From: Streptomyces hundungensis
Lineage (GTDB): Bacteria; Actinomycetota; Actinomycetes; Streptomycetales; Streptomycetaceae
DNA: 64,000 bases
NCBI RefSeq assembly: GCF_003627815.1
Contig: NZ_CP032698.1
Location: forward strand, 7,626,001-7,690,000
Reading direction: 5' to 3'
In this document: piece by piece, positions 1 through 7,572 of the stretch
Layout of the letters: each line of letters begins with the position of its first letter
Numbering within the stretch: the stretch's first letter is position 1
Notes under the pieces: generated by a model
What the model was told of the DNA's origin: nothing
Databases searched by the model: none
The model's input: the letters and a program-made list of their open reading frames with translations, nothing else
Translations under genes and position numbers: made by a program

Positions 1-1
1 G

Positions 2-1312
2 GAGGGAGCGGGGCAGGAGTCCGTCGCGCTCAAGGTCCTGCCGACCGCGGGACTCTCCCCGCACCAGGCACGCAAGGTCGCCGAAACCGCCCGCCGCGAG
101 GTCGAGTTCGGCCGCCGGTCCTCCCATCCGCGACTGATCCGCCTCCTCGACACGGTCGTCCTCGGCGAACCCGACGATCCGCTCCTGGACGGGGCGATCG
201 TGCTGGTCATGGAGCGGGCCGAGCGCAGTCTGCGCGATCTGCTCGGCACCGGAGTGAGGGAGGCCGAGGCCGCCCGACTCGTCACCGGGATCTGCGAGGG
301 CCTGGCCCATCTGCACCGCAGCGGGTGGGTGCACGGCGACCTCAAGCCCGACAACATCCTGCTCATGGCGGACGGCTCGGTGAAGCTCTCGGACTTCGGG
401 CTCGTCACCCCGCTGACCGGCACCCACGGCACCCATGGCTACGCGCCTCCGATGGGCACCTTCGACTATCTGCCGCCCGAGCGCTGGAAGGCGCCGCTCG
501 GCGAGCGCGGCGTCGAGGTGCGGCCCAGCGCCGACATCTGGGCGCTCGGCATCACCCTGTACGAACTGTTCGGCTCCGGCTCCTCCCCCTTCCCCGGCGC
601 CACTCCCATGGCACGCGGCGCGGCGACCCAGGAGTACGCCGACGGCCGGGCGCCGCTGCGTCTGGACGGCACGATCGCGCCGTTCTGGCGTGCGCTGGTC
701 ACCGACTGCCTGGCCCCGACCCATGCGGCGCGGGCCCCGCACACCGCGGAGAGCCTGCTGGCCCGGATCGGCCGGCGCCCGGCGCCCGGGCCGGACACCG
801 CCGAGCCGTCCGGGCCGTCCGGGCGGTCCGCGTCACGGGGAGCTGACCGAAACCCGGTCGCGCTCCGGAGAAGGCGTGCCGCGTTCATGACCCTTGCCGC
901 GTGCGCGGTGGGCGCCACGATCTGGCCGCACCTCGCGCCCGGCTCCGCGTCCGGCGCCCGGGCGGACGAACCCACGGGCCGGATCAAGGTGTTCAACGTC
1001 GAACGCACCTGCCGGGACCGCACCGACCGCGACCCGGAGTGCAGCCTGGGTCTGGCCATCGACCCGATGCGGCCCTACACGATCGACAACGTGGTGGAGA
1101 CCCGGGTGTGGCACGGCGACGAACTCGCCGTCGACTGCCGGCTCGCCGACGGCATGCCGATCATCGACGAGACGGATGCGCATTCCGCGGCGTGGTACCG
1201 CGTCCGCATACCCCGTGGCTCGGGGGCGAGCACGGCCTGGTTGCCGGCCATCCGCACCAAGGACCGCCCCTCCGTCCCCGACTGCCCGCCACCCACCCCC
1301 TCCCGCCGCTGA
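2..1312 (+). CDS. Receptor-type Ser/Thr protein kinase, 5' end outside the window
   Basis: The reading frame is open to the left edge of the window, so the start codon and glycine-rich loop lie upstream. Visible kinase motifs are the beta-3 lysine in VALKVL just inside the edge, the catalytic loop HGDLKPDN near 340-360 (a non-RD form, with Gly in place of Arg), the metal-binding DFG near 400, and an APE-like LPPER. After the kinase domain comes a Ser/Pro/Arg-rich linker, one hydrophobic segment near 880-940 (FMTLAACAVGATIWPHLAP) and a C-terminal part of about 120 residues with several cysteines, presumably outside the membrane. This is the usual layout of actinobacterial PknB-like kinases, with kinase inside and sensor outside. 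The ligand is unknown. The stop lies directly before a long repeat-rich gap. Confidence 0.9.
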   Translation, partial: EGAGQESVALKVLPTAGLSPHQARKVAETARREVEFGRRSSHPRLIRLLDTVVLGEPDDPLLDGAIVLVMERAERSLRDLLGTGVREAEAARLVTGICEGLAHLHRSGWVHGDLKPDNILLMADGSVKLSDFGLVTPLTGTHGTHGYAPPMGTFDYLPPERWKAPLGERGVEVRPSADIWALGITLYELFGSGSSPFPGATPMARGAATQEYADGRAPLRLDGTIAPFWRALVTDCLAPTHAARAPHTAESLLARIGRRPAPGPDTAEPSGPSGRSASRGADRNPVALRRRRAAFMTLAACAVGATIWPHLAPGSASGARADEPTGRIKVFNVERTCRDRTDRDPECSLGLAIDPMRPYTIDNVVETRVWHGDELAVDCRLADGMPIIDETDAHSAAWYRVRIPRGSGASTAWLPAIRTKDRPSVPDCPPPTPSRR

Positions 1313-2014
1313 CCCCGCCGACCAGCACCCTTCGATCCTGGGACTCCGCCCCAGCCCCCTTTCGCGCCTGGACGGCGCTCGTCCTCAATCGCCGGACGGG
1401 CTGGGGTTGTCCGCGCGGCCCAGCGCCGAGTGGTTAAGGGGTGGGCCACTACCGAGTAGCCAGGGGCGCGGGGAACTGCGCGAGAAGCGGTCACGGTCCG
1501 CGGTCGAAAGCGGGGTTGTCCTGGGGCTTTGCCCCAGACCCCGTATCGCGCCTGAACGGCGCTCGTCCTCAATCGCCGGACGGGCTGAGGTGGCCTGCAC
1601 TGGCCCGCACCGAGTAGTTAGGGGCGCGGGGAACTGCGCGAGAAGCGACCGCGGTCCGCGGCCGAAAGCCGGGTTGTCCTGGGGCTCCGCCCCAGACCCC
1701 GTATCGCGCCTGAACGGCGCTCGTCCTCAAACGCCGGACGGGCTGAGGTTGCCCGCGCGGTCCAGCGCCGAGTGGCCCGGGGCCTGCTCGCCGGAGGGGC
1801 TGGGGTTGCCCGCGCGGTCCAGCGCCGAGTGGCCCGGGGCCTGTTCGCCGGAGGGGCTGGGGTTGCCCGCGCGGCCCAGCGTCGAGTGGCCGGGGGGAGC
1901 CGACCCGGGGCTCGGGCCACCGGAGCAGGTGGCAAAAGCGGGAGAAGGGGGAAGCGGACAAGACGTAACGGTCAAGCGGCGCCGCCCCAGGCGGCCCGAC
2001 GAAAGGCAGTCAGC
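1313..2014. repeat. Gene-free gap filled with Streptomyces-type dispersed repeats
   Basis: No convincing gene is present. The stretch is a mosaic of repeated blocks. A block containing GGCGCTCGTCCTCAA and CGCCGGACGGGCTG occurs near 1373, 1559 and 1714. A GGGGCGCGGGGAACTGCGCG block occurs near 1465 and 1621. A small hairpin, CTGGGGC-TTT/TCC-GCCCCAG, lies near 1520 and 1680. From 1751 a 57-bp unit beginning GCCCGCGCGG is repeated in tandem at 1751, 1808 and 1865, the last copy partial. The same GGGGCGCGGGGAACTGCGCG family recurs at 59.8-60.06 kb. Such blocks are common between genes in Streptomyces; their function is unknown to me. The open frames running through them are by-products of the repeats and of the GC bias. 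Confidence 0.8.
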
Positions 2015-2803
2015 GTGCGCATCGATCTTTCCGGCCGGACGGCCCTGGTGACCGGTTCCACCCAGGGCATCGGCGCCGCCATCGCGGCCGGCCTGGCGGC
2101 GGCCGGGGCGCGGGTGGCCGTGAACGGACGCGGTGCCGCGTCGGTCGCCGAGGCGCTCGACCGCCTCGGCGACAACGGCGGCGACTTCGTGGCCGCCCCC
2201 GGCGACATCGCCACCGACGAGGGTGCCGCGGCCGTCTTCGACGCGGTGCCGCACGCCGACATCCTGGTGAACAACCTCGGCATCTTCGGCGCCCGGCCCG
2301 CCCTCGAGATCGACGACGCGGAGTGGCGGCGGTACTTCGAGGTCAACGTGTTGACCGCCGTCCGGATGACCCGCCACTACCTGCCCGGCATGATCGAGCG
2401 CTCCTGGGGCCGCGTGCAGAACATCGCCAGCGACTCCGCGGTGGTGGTGCCCGCCGAAATGATCCAGTACGGCATGTCGAAGACCGCGCTGCTCGCGGTC
2501 GCGCGCGGCTTCGCCAAGGAGGCGGCGGGAACGGGCGTGACGGTGAACTCCGTGATCGCCGGGCCGACCCACACCGGCGGGGTCGAGGACTTCGTGTACT
2601 CGCTGGTCGACCCCGAGCTGCCCTGGGACGAGGCCCAGCGCGCCTTCATGCGCGAGCACCGCCCGCAGTCCCTCATCCAGCGGCTCATCGAGCCCGAGGA
2701 GATCGCACACATGGTCGTCTACCTCAGCTCACCCTTCGCCTCCGCCACCACCGGTGGGGCCCTGCGGGTCGATGGGGGCTATGTGGACTCGATCCTGCCG
2801 TAG
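2015..2803 (+). CDS. Short-chain dehydrogenase/reductase (SDR)
   Basis: A 262-residue classical SDR that oxidises or reduces an alcohol/ketone with NAD(P). The chosen start is the GTG at 2015, preceded by GAAAGG and giving VRIDLSGRTALVTGS; longer frames upstream are repeat sequence. Visible motifs are the cofactor loop TGSTQGIG near residue 15, NNLGIFG near residue 88, the catalytic Ser in NIASDSA, and the catalytic YGMSK (Tyr-x3-Lys) near residue 152. The C-terminus has the expected GALRVDGGY. The length is typical. It stands alone between repeat sequences, so no pathway can be inferred, and the substrate is unknown. Confidence 0.92.
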   Translation: MRIDLSGRTALVTGSTQGIGAAIAAGLAAAGARVAVNGRGAASVAEALDRLGDNGGDFVAAPGDIATDEGAAAVFDAVPHADILVNNLGIFGARPALEIDDAEWRRYFEVNVLTAVRMTRHYLPGMIERSWGRVQNIASDSAVVVPAEMIQYGMSKTALLAVARGFAKEAAGTGVTVNSVIAGPTHTGGVEDFVYSLVDPELPWDEAQRAFMREHRPQSLIQRLIEPEEIAHMVVYLSSPFASATTGGALRVDGGYVDSILP

Positions 2804-2805
2804 AT

Positions 2806-2880
2806 GTCGAATGTGTGGCGGTCGAATGTGTAGCGGTCGCATATGTGGCGGTCGCATGTGTAGACGTTGCCTATGTGGGG
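2806..2880 (+). repeat. Five tandem 15-bp units directly after the SDR stop codon
   Basis: Five 15-bp units follow each other from 2806: GTCGAATGTGTGGCG, GTCGAATGTGTAGCG, GTCGCATATGTGGCG, GTCGCATGTGTAGAC and GTTGCCTATGTGGGG. They decay from first to last. The array starts two bases after the TAG of the dehydrogenase. It is poorer in GC than its surroundings and is not part of a recognisable gene. It may be a slippage-born minisatellite. Confidence 0.85.
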
Positions 2881-2958
2881 GCGGCGGCCCTTGTTGGCCC
2901 AGAGCTGCGGATCGGGAGCCGCGTCGCTCGGACGGCCCAGCGCCGCCGATCGTCCCCA

Positions 2959-2987
2959 GGCCTCCCCGGGCCGCCGCCTGGGAGGCC
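2959..2987. terminator. Candidate hairpin terminator between convergent genes
   Basis: Inverted repeat GGCCTCCC (2959-2966) and GGGAGGCC (2980-2987) with a 13-nt loop, between the end of the dehydrogenase (+) and the end of the GlsB-like gene (-). It has no T-tract, as is common in Streptomyces. An alternative pairing, CCCAGG with CCTGGG, overlaps it. The position between convergent genes is the main argument. Confidence 0.45.
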
Positions 2988-3004
2988 CGGGAAGGTACGC
3001 CGTG

Positions 3005-3268
3005 TCAGCCGCGGCGCCCCGCGACCAGGCGGTAGAGGAAGAGCACGATCACCGAGCCCACGACCGCCGTGATCCAGGTCGACAGATGGAAGAACCCCTT
3101 CATCGCGTCGACCCCGAAGATGGCCTGGCCGAGCCAGCCGCCGAGCAGGCCGCCCACGATGCCGATCACGATGGTGATCAGGCATCCACCGGGGTCCTTG
3201 CCCGGAGTCAGCGCCTTCGCGATGGCTCCTGCGATGAGCCCGATGACAATCCAGGCGATGATGCCCAT
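3005..3268 (-). CDS. GlsB/YeaQ/YmgE-family small membrane protein
   Basis: An 87-residue protein beginning MGIIAWIVIGLIAGAIAK, preceded by GAAAGGAAG as ribosome site. Three hydrophobic helices are visible: residues 3-20, 29-52 with the Gly-rich IVGGLLGGWLG, and 62-81. Between helices 1 and 2 is the charged, Gly-rich turn PGKDPGGC. This is the transglycosylase-associated/GlsB pattern, a family of small stress-responsive membrane proteins whose biochemical role is poorly defined. It faces the upstream dehydrogenase convergently and diverges from the membrane protein gene at 3487. Confidence 0.88.
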   Translation of the reverse strand: MGIIAWIVIGLIAGAIAKALTPGKDPGGCLITIVIGIVGGLLGGWLGQAIFGVDAMKGFFHLSTWITAVVGSVIVLFLYRLVAGRRG

Positions 3269-3486
3269 AACGGAAACCTGCTTCCTTTCGTTGCGCGCCC
3301 CGGCGGCACCGCCGGCCGGGTGGTGGCGGGGAGCCGGTCCCCCCGTTCGCCTTCGAGCCGATACCCCCGGCGCGGACCCACTCACGGGACCTACGGCCTC
3401 GGGGCCAGGACCGAAGGTCCCCGACCGGGCCCACCCGGCCGGGGCAGACGGTACGGAAAACGTCCCCGGTCCCGGAGTGGTCGCAC

Positions 3487-4758
3487 ATGTCGAAGGAAGA
3501 AGACGAGACCTACCGCCCCACAGCGCCCCGCGATGCGCCCCGCGATGCGTCCCTCGGGGCAGACGACGGGCACGGGGCACACGACGGGCACGGGCCACAG
3601 GGCGAGGACGGTCCGCGCGGCGAGGACGGTGGGCCGGGCGAGGGCCAGCCGCGTGGAGCGCGCGGGCCGCGCGGCGCGCAGGGAACGCACGGCGGACAGG
3701 GGTCGCACGGCGCGCACGCCCGGCAGCGCGGCCTGGGCGGGGCCTGGGCCGACTTCAAGGACTCGCCCTTCCTGCCGGCGGTCGTCCTGGTCTTCATCCT
3801 GGCCGCGGCGGCCGGCCTGTTCGCCGGCTCGTACACGTACTCCATGGCCAATCCGACCCCGCACCACATCCCCACCGCACTGGTCGCGTCGCCCGGATCC
3901 GGTGAGGCGAAGGCGTTCGTGGCCGGGATGGACAAGGCCCTCAACACCTCCCTGGAGGTGCGCCCCTACGCCACCGAGCGCGCCGCACGACAGGCCATGG
4001 AGGAGCAGAGCGTCTTCGCGATCCTCGATGTGCGCCCGGACGGGGTGCACATGGATGTGGCGGGAGCCGCGGGCGCGTCCGTGGCGCAGGTGCTCGCCGA
4101 GACGGCGCCGCAGGTGGCCAAGGCGGTCGGGGTGCCGGTGACGATCACCGATGTGAAGCCGCTGCAACAGGGCGATCCGCGGGGCCTGGCACTGTTCTAC
4201 GTCTCGCTCGCCGCCGTGGTCCTTGGTTTCGTCGGCTCCATCCAGCTCAGCGTGCACGCCCGCACCCTCAACCCGCTGGAACGCATCGCCTTCACCGTGG
4301 CCTACTCCCTGCTAGGCGGGTTCACCATCGCGGCGGTGGTCGACTGGGGGCTCGGGGCGGTCCGGCTGCCGTTCGTCGAGTCCTGGCTGATCCTCGCGTT
4401 CACGATGTTCACGTCGGGGATGGTCTTCACCATGTTCAACACCCTCATCGGGCGCTGGGCGATGCTGCCGACCTGGGGGCTCATGGTGTTGCTGGGCAAC
4501 CCCTCGTCGGGCGGAGCGGTGTCCTGGCCGCTGCTGCCGTCGGTGCTGGGCCACGTCGGGCGCTGGCTGCCGCCCGGCGCTTCGGTGAACGCCCAGCACA
4601 CGGCCGTGTACTTCGCCGACGCCCAGCACGCCTTCCCGTTCCTCGTGCTGGCCGGCTGGTCCCTGCTGTCGTGCGCGGTGTTCTGGTTCTGGCGTCACCG
4701 CCACCCCGGCGGCCGGGACCGCCCGGCCCCGGCCCACGGCGCGACACCGGCCGCCTGA
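3487..4758 (+). CDS. Multi-pass membrane protein, ABC-2/DUF3533-like, with Gly-X-Y N-terminus
   Basis: A 423-residue protein. Residues 1-80 are hydrophilic and low in complexity, with runs of Gly-X-Y triplets (GEDGPRGEDGG, GARGPRGAQGTHGGQGSHGAH) resembling collagen. A membrane helix follows (VVLVFILAAAAGLFAGSYTYS), then an outside region of about 100 residues, then at least five more helices between residues 235 and 410. The layout of one helix, a soluble domain and then a helix bundle matches the ABC-2-type/YhgE-Pip/DUF3533 membrane proteins, often linked to export or to cell-envelope functions. No ATPase neighbour is present, so the role is open. The start ATG at 3487 diverges from the GlsB-like gene. 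Confidence 0.8.
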   Translation: MSKEEDETYRPTAPRDAPRDASLGADDGHGAHDGHGPQGEDGPRGEDGGPGEGQPRGARGPRGAQGTHGGQGSHGAHARQRGLGGAWADFKDSPFLPAVVLVFILAAAAGLFAGSYTYSMANPTPHHIPTALVASPGSGEAKAFVAGMDKALNTSLEVRPYATERAARQAMEEQSVFAILDVRPDGVHMDVAGAAGASVAQVLAETAPQVAKAVGVPVTITDVKPLQQGDPRGLALFYVSLAAVVLGFVGSIQLSVHARTLNPLERIAFTVAYSLLGGFTIAAVVDWGLGAVRLPFVESWLILAFTMFTSGMVFTMFNTLIGRWAMLPTWGLMVLLGNPSSGGAVSWPLLPSVLGHVGRWLPPGASVNAQHTAVYFADAQHAFPFLVLAGWSLLSCAVFWFWRHRHPGGRDRPAPAHGATPAA

Positions 4759-4821
4759 AAGTGCGCGGGCCGACGGTCGAGGCAGCCCCCAACTACCGTT
4801 CCCGTACGCCCACTTGGAGCG

Positions 4822-5274
4822 TCAGGAGGGTTCGGGAGATTCGTTCGCGTCGGTCACGGTCGCGCTGACGGGCGTGCCCGCCTCGATCGTACGGCTGACC
4901 GTGCAGAGCCGGTCGTGGGACGTCTTCACGGCTCGGGGCAGGATCGCCCGGGCGCGATCACCCGAGGGCCCGTCCGGGAACGCCACGGAGAAGGTGACGG
5001 TGAGGTCGGTCATCCGGTGGCCGCCCTCGTCCTCGACCTTGGTGCCGGTCACCGTGACGGAAAACGTGGACGGATCCGTGTGACGGCTCGTGGCCACCTC
5101 CACATCGGCCGCAGTGCAGCCGCCGATGGCGGCGAGGAGCAGCTCGACCGGTGTGAAGTCGGTGCCCGAGCCGGTGCCGAAGCTCAGGGTGGCGCCGCGG
5201 GCGTTGGTCGCGGTGAACCGGCCCGGGCCGGCCCGGTCGATGGTGACGGAGCGCAGTGATGATTCGTCGGTCAT
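4822..5274 (-). CDS. OsmC/Ohr-family peroxide-detoxifying protein
   Basis: A 150-residue protein starting at MTDESSLRSV; an upstream GTG would add 10 residues. OsmC/Ohr proteins reduce organic hydroperoxides with two reactive cysteines. Here the first is in the helix start AIGGCTAADV and the second in SHDRLCTVSRTIE, both in the family positions. The DFTPVELLLAAIGGCT stretch is the family signature. The gene is convergent with the membrane protein gene and divergent from thyA. No MarR/OhrR regulator is adjacent. Confidence 0.9.
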   Translation of the reverse strand: MTDESSLRSVTIDRAGPGRFTATNARGATLSFGTGSGTDFTPVELLLAAIGGCTAADVEVATSRHTDPSTFSVTVTGTKVEDEGGHRMTDLTVTFSVAFPDGPSGDRARAILPRAVKTSHDRLCTVSRTIEAGTPVSATVTDANESPEPS

Positions 5275-5381
5275 GGCGACGACGGTAACCGCCCGCCCGG
5301 GCATCGTCCGCGGGCGGCGCTCGACCCGTACCCCAGCGGCGATGCGGATGGCGCGCTGACCAGCAAGTAAACTCGGGAGTT

Positions 5382-6179
5382 ATGGCGGACTCCCAGTACG
5401 AAGACCTGTTGAGGTCGGTGCTCACCTCCGGGACGGCGAAGGCCGACCGAACGGGCACCGGCACCCGAAGCGTCTTCGGGCACCAACTCCGATACGACCT
5501 CTCGCAGGGATTCCCTCTGGTCACCACCAAGAAAGTGCATCTCAAATCCGTCGTCTACGAGCTGCTGTGGTTCCTGCGCGGCGACTCGAACGTGGGATGG
5601 CTGCGGGAGAACGGCGTCACGATCTGGGACGAATGGGCCGGCGAGGACGGCGAGCTCGGGCCGGTCTACGGAGTCCAGTGGCGGTCCTGGCCGACGCCCG
5701 ACGGCGGTCACATCGACCAGATCAGCGAAGTCCTCGACTGTCTGCGCCGCGACCCCGATTCCCGCCGCATGGTCGTCTCCGCATGGAACGTCGCGGAGCT
5801 GGACAAGATGGCGCTGGCGCCGTGCCACGCCTTCTTCCAGTTCTACGTCGCCGACGGCAAGCTCTCCTGCCAGCTGTACCAGCGCAGCGCCGACCTGTTC
5901 CTCGGCGTCCCGTTCAATATCGCCAGCTACGCGCTCCTCACGCACATGGTGGCCCAGCAAGTCAACCTGGAACCGGGCGACTTCATCTGGACCGGCGGCG
6001 ACTGCCACATCTACGACAACCATGTCGAGCAGGTCACCGAGCAGCTCACCCGCACCCCCTACGACTTCCCCGAACTGCGTCTGAAGCCGGCCGACTCGCT
6101 CTTCACGTACGACTACGAGGACGTGCACATGCTCGGCTACCAGCACCACCCGGCGATCAAGGCGCCGGTGGCGGTGTGA
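5382..6179 (+). CDS. thyA: Thymidylate synthase ThyA
   Basis: A 265-residue classical thymidylate synthase that converts dUMP to dTMP with 5,10-methylene-tetrahydrofolate. The catalytic cysteine is in [12 protein letters not shown] near residue 147. The dUMP-binding [18 protein letters not shown] follows, and the N-terminal Arg loop ([12 protein letters not shown]) and the C-terminal KAPVAV are present. Many actinobacteria use ThyX instead or as well, so this is a folate-dependent ThyA. The stop overlaps the folA start as GTGA, so the two are translationally coupled; this fits the need to recycle the dihydrofolate that ThyA makes. Confidence 0.97.
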   Translation: MADSQYEDLLRSVLTSGTAKADRTGTGTRSVFGHQLRYDLSQGFPLVTTKKVHLKSVVYELLWFLRGDSNVGWLRENGVTIWDEWAGEDGELGPVYGVQWRSWPTPDGGHIDQISEVLDCLRRDPDSRRMVVSAWNVAELDKMALAPCHAFFQFYVADGKLSCQLYQRSADLFLGVPFNIASYALLTHMVAQQVNLEPGDFIWTGGDCHIYDNHVEQVTEQLTRTPYDFPELRLKPADSLFTYDYEDVHMLGYQHHPAIKAPVAV

Positions 6180-6721
6180 ACGTCGGGCTGATCTGGGCGC
6201 AGACCCCCGACGGTGTGATCGGCGCCGGCAACGCCATCCCATGGCGTCTGCCGGAGGACATGGCGCACTTCAAGGCGACCACCCTGGGCCACCCGGTGGT
6301 GATGGGGCGCAAGACCTGGGACTCGCTGCCCCCGCGCTTCCGTCCGCTGTCCGGCCGACGCAACATCGTGGTGACGCGGGATGCGCGGTGGGAGGCCGAG
6401 GGCGCGGAACGCGCCGGCTCCGTCAGCCAGGCGCTGGAGATCGCGGCCAGGTCGACGGAGGCGCTGGACATCGCGGCCCGGTCGACGGAGCCCACCGCGA
6501 CGGTGTGGGTGATCGGCGGCGGGGAGATCTACCGTGCCGCCCTGCCGCACGCGACGACGCTCTCGGTGACCGAGGTGGACACCACGGTGCCCGGCGACAC
6601 CCATGCCCCGACGCCGGGGCCGCAGTGGCAGCCCGCCGAGGACCGGGGCTGGGCGACCTCCGCGACCGGGCTGCGCTACCGCATCCGCACCTACACCCGG
6701 CCGGCCGCCCCCCGGCCCTGA
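6176..6721 (+). CDS. folA: Dihydrofolate reductase
   Basis: A 181-residue DHFR that reduces dihydrofolate to tetrahydrofolate with NADPH. It starts at the GTG at 6176, sharing bases with the thyA stop. Visible are [17 protein letters not shown] (Met20 loop and catalytic acid), [12 protein letters not shown], the NADPH-binding [10 protein letters not shown], and the C-terminal TEVDT and GDTHAP. Unusually, a 30-bp tandem duplication at 6431-6490 repeats [10 protein letters not shown] / [10 protein letters not shown], adding about ten residues between the cofactor-binding segments and making the protein longer than the usual 160-170 residues. Confidence 0.95.
   Translation: MNVGLIWAQTPDGVIGAGNAIPWRLPEDMAHFKATTLGHPVVMGRKTWDSLPPRFRPLSGRRNIVVTRDARWEAEGAERAGSVSQALEIAARSTEALDIAARSTEPTATVWVIGGGEIYRAALPHATTLSVTEVDTTVPGDTHAPTPGPQWQPAEDRGWATSATGLRYRIRTYTRPAAPRP
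6431..6490 (+). repeat. 30-bp in-frame tandem duplication inside folA
   Basis: Positions 6431-6460 and 6461-6490 are near-identical 30-mers, differing at 2 of 30 positions. Both begin GCGCTGGA and end GTCGACGGAG. The duplication keeps the reading frame. Confidence 0.9.
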
Positions 6722-6729
6722 GGCTCCGC

Positions 6730-7446
6730 TCACCCACCCGCCGGGGGAGACCCTTCGGCGCGGGCGCCCGGGCCGTAGAGATCGGCGATGCGCCGGGAAG
6801 TGGCCCACCGGCTGTAGGTGGGGGACTGCGGCCAGCCCTCGGGGGAGTCCTGCCACTCCTCCTGGCGGCCGTAGGGCAGCAGGTCGATCAGGGCGAAGGT
6901 GTAACCGAGCTGCTCCGTTCCCCGGCCGTTGGTGTGCCAGGTGCGGTAGACGGTGTCGCCGTCAAGCAGGAACACATTGACCCCGAAGCCTCCGCCGGGC
7001 GGCGCGCCGACATCGGCGCCGAACGGGCTGTTCGCGGTGGAGTACCAGGTCATTTCGTTGCCGACCCGACGCTTGTAGGCGAGGGCCTCGTCGATGGGGC
7101 CCTGGGTGACGATGACGAAGCGCGCGTCGTAGGCGTCCAGGAAGTCCAGCCGGGTGAACTGCGACGTGAACCCCGTACAGCCGGGGCACTGCCAGGTCTC
7201 TCCGGGGAACCACATGTGATGGTAGACGACCAGCTGGGTCTTGTCGCCGAAGACGTCGGCCAGCGAGACCGGCCCCTGTTCGCCTTCGAGCGTGTAGTCG
7301 GGCAGCTCGACCATCGGCATCCTGCGGCGCTGGGCGGCGATCGCGTCGAGTTGCCGGGTGGCGGCCTTCTCCTGCGCGCGCAGCTCGTCCAGCCGGCGCT
7401 GCCAGGTCTCGGCGTCGACGACGGGCGGTAGTGCCTGGGCGGTCAT
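6730..7446 (-). CDS. DUF899 thioredoxin-like protein
   Basis: A 238-residue protein of the DUF899 family, which has a thioredoxin fold. It starts at an ATG behind AAGGAG. Visible are the N-terminal coiled helix rich in Arg/Gln, the core WFPGETWQCPGCTGF with a Cys-Pro-Gly-Cys pair near residue 89, and the later NSPFGADVGAPPGGGFGVNVF and TNGRGTEQLGYTF family stretches. The CPGC pair suggests a redox function, but none has been firmly assigned to the family. It is convergent with folA, with only 8 bp between stops, and lies 127 bp downstream of the antiporter gene. Confidence 0.85.
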   Translation of the reverse strand: MTAQALPPVVDAETWQRRLDELRAQEKAATRQLDAIAAQRRRMPMVELPDYTLEGEQGPVSLADVFGDKTQLVVYHHMWFPGETWQCPGCTGFTSQFTRLDFLDAYDARFVIVTQGPIDEALAYKRRVGNEMTWYSTANSPFGADVGAPPGGGFGVNVFLLDGDTVYRTWHTNGRGTEQLGYTFALIDLLPYGRQEEWQDSPEGWPQSPTYSRWATSRRIADLYGPGARAEGSPPAGG

Positions 7447-7572
7447 GGGCGGACTCCTTGGGGAGGTTCACGAGGGGCGACTCGTAGGTCGACTCGTAGA
7501 AGAGACCGCGCCCGGCCGCCGAACTCATCGCTCGCCGGCCGACCGGTGTGGATCGTCTCGTGCGAGGAGCGC

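Noticed and set aside
1772..2014. Longer N-terminus for the short-chain dehydrogenase
   Set aside because: The extra residues are Arg/Ala/Gly-rich and are translations of the 57-bp tandem repeats. The GTG at 2015 has a ribosome site and gives the normal SDR start.
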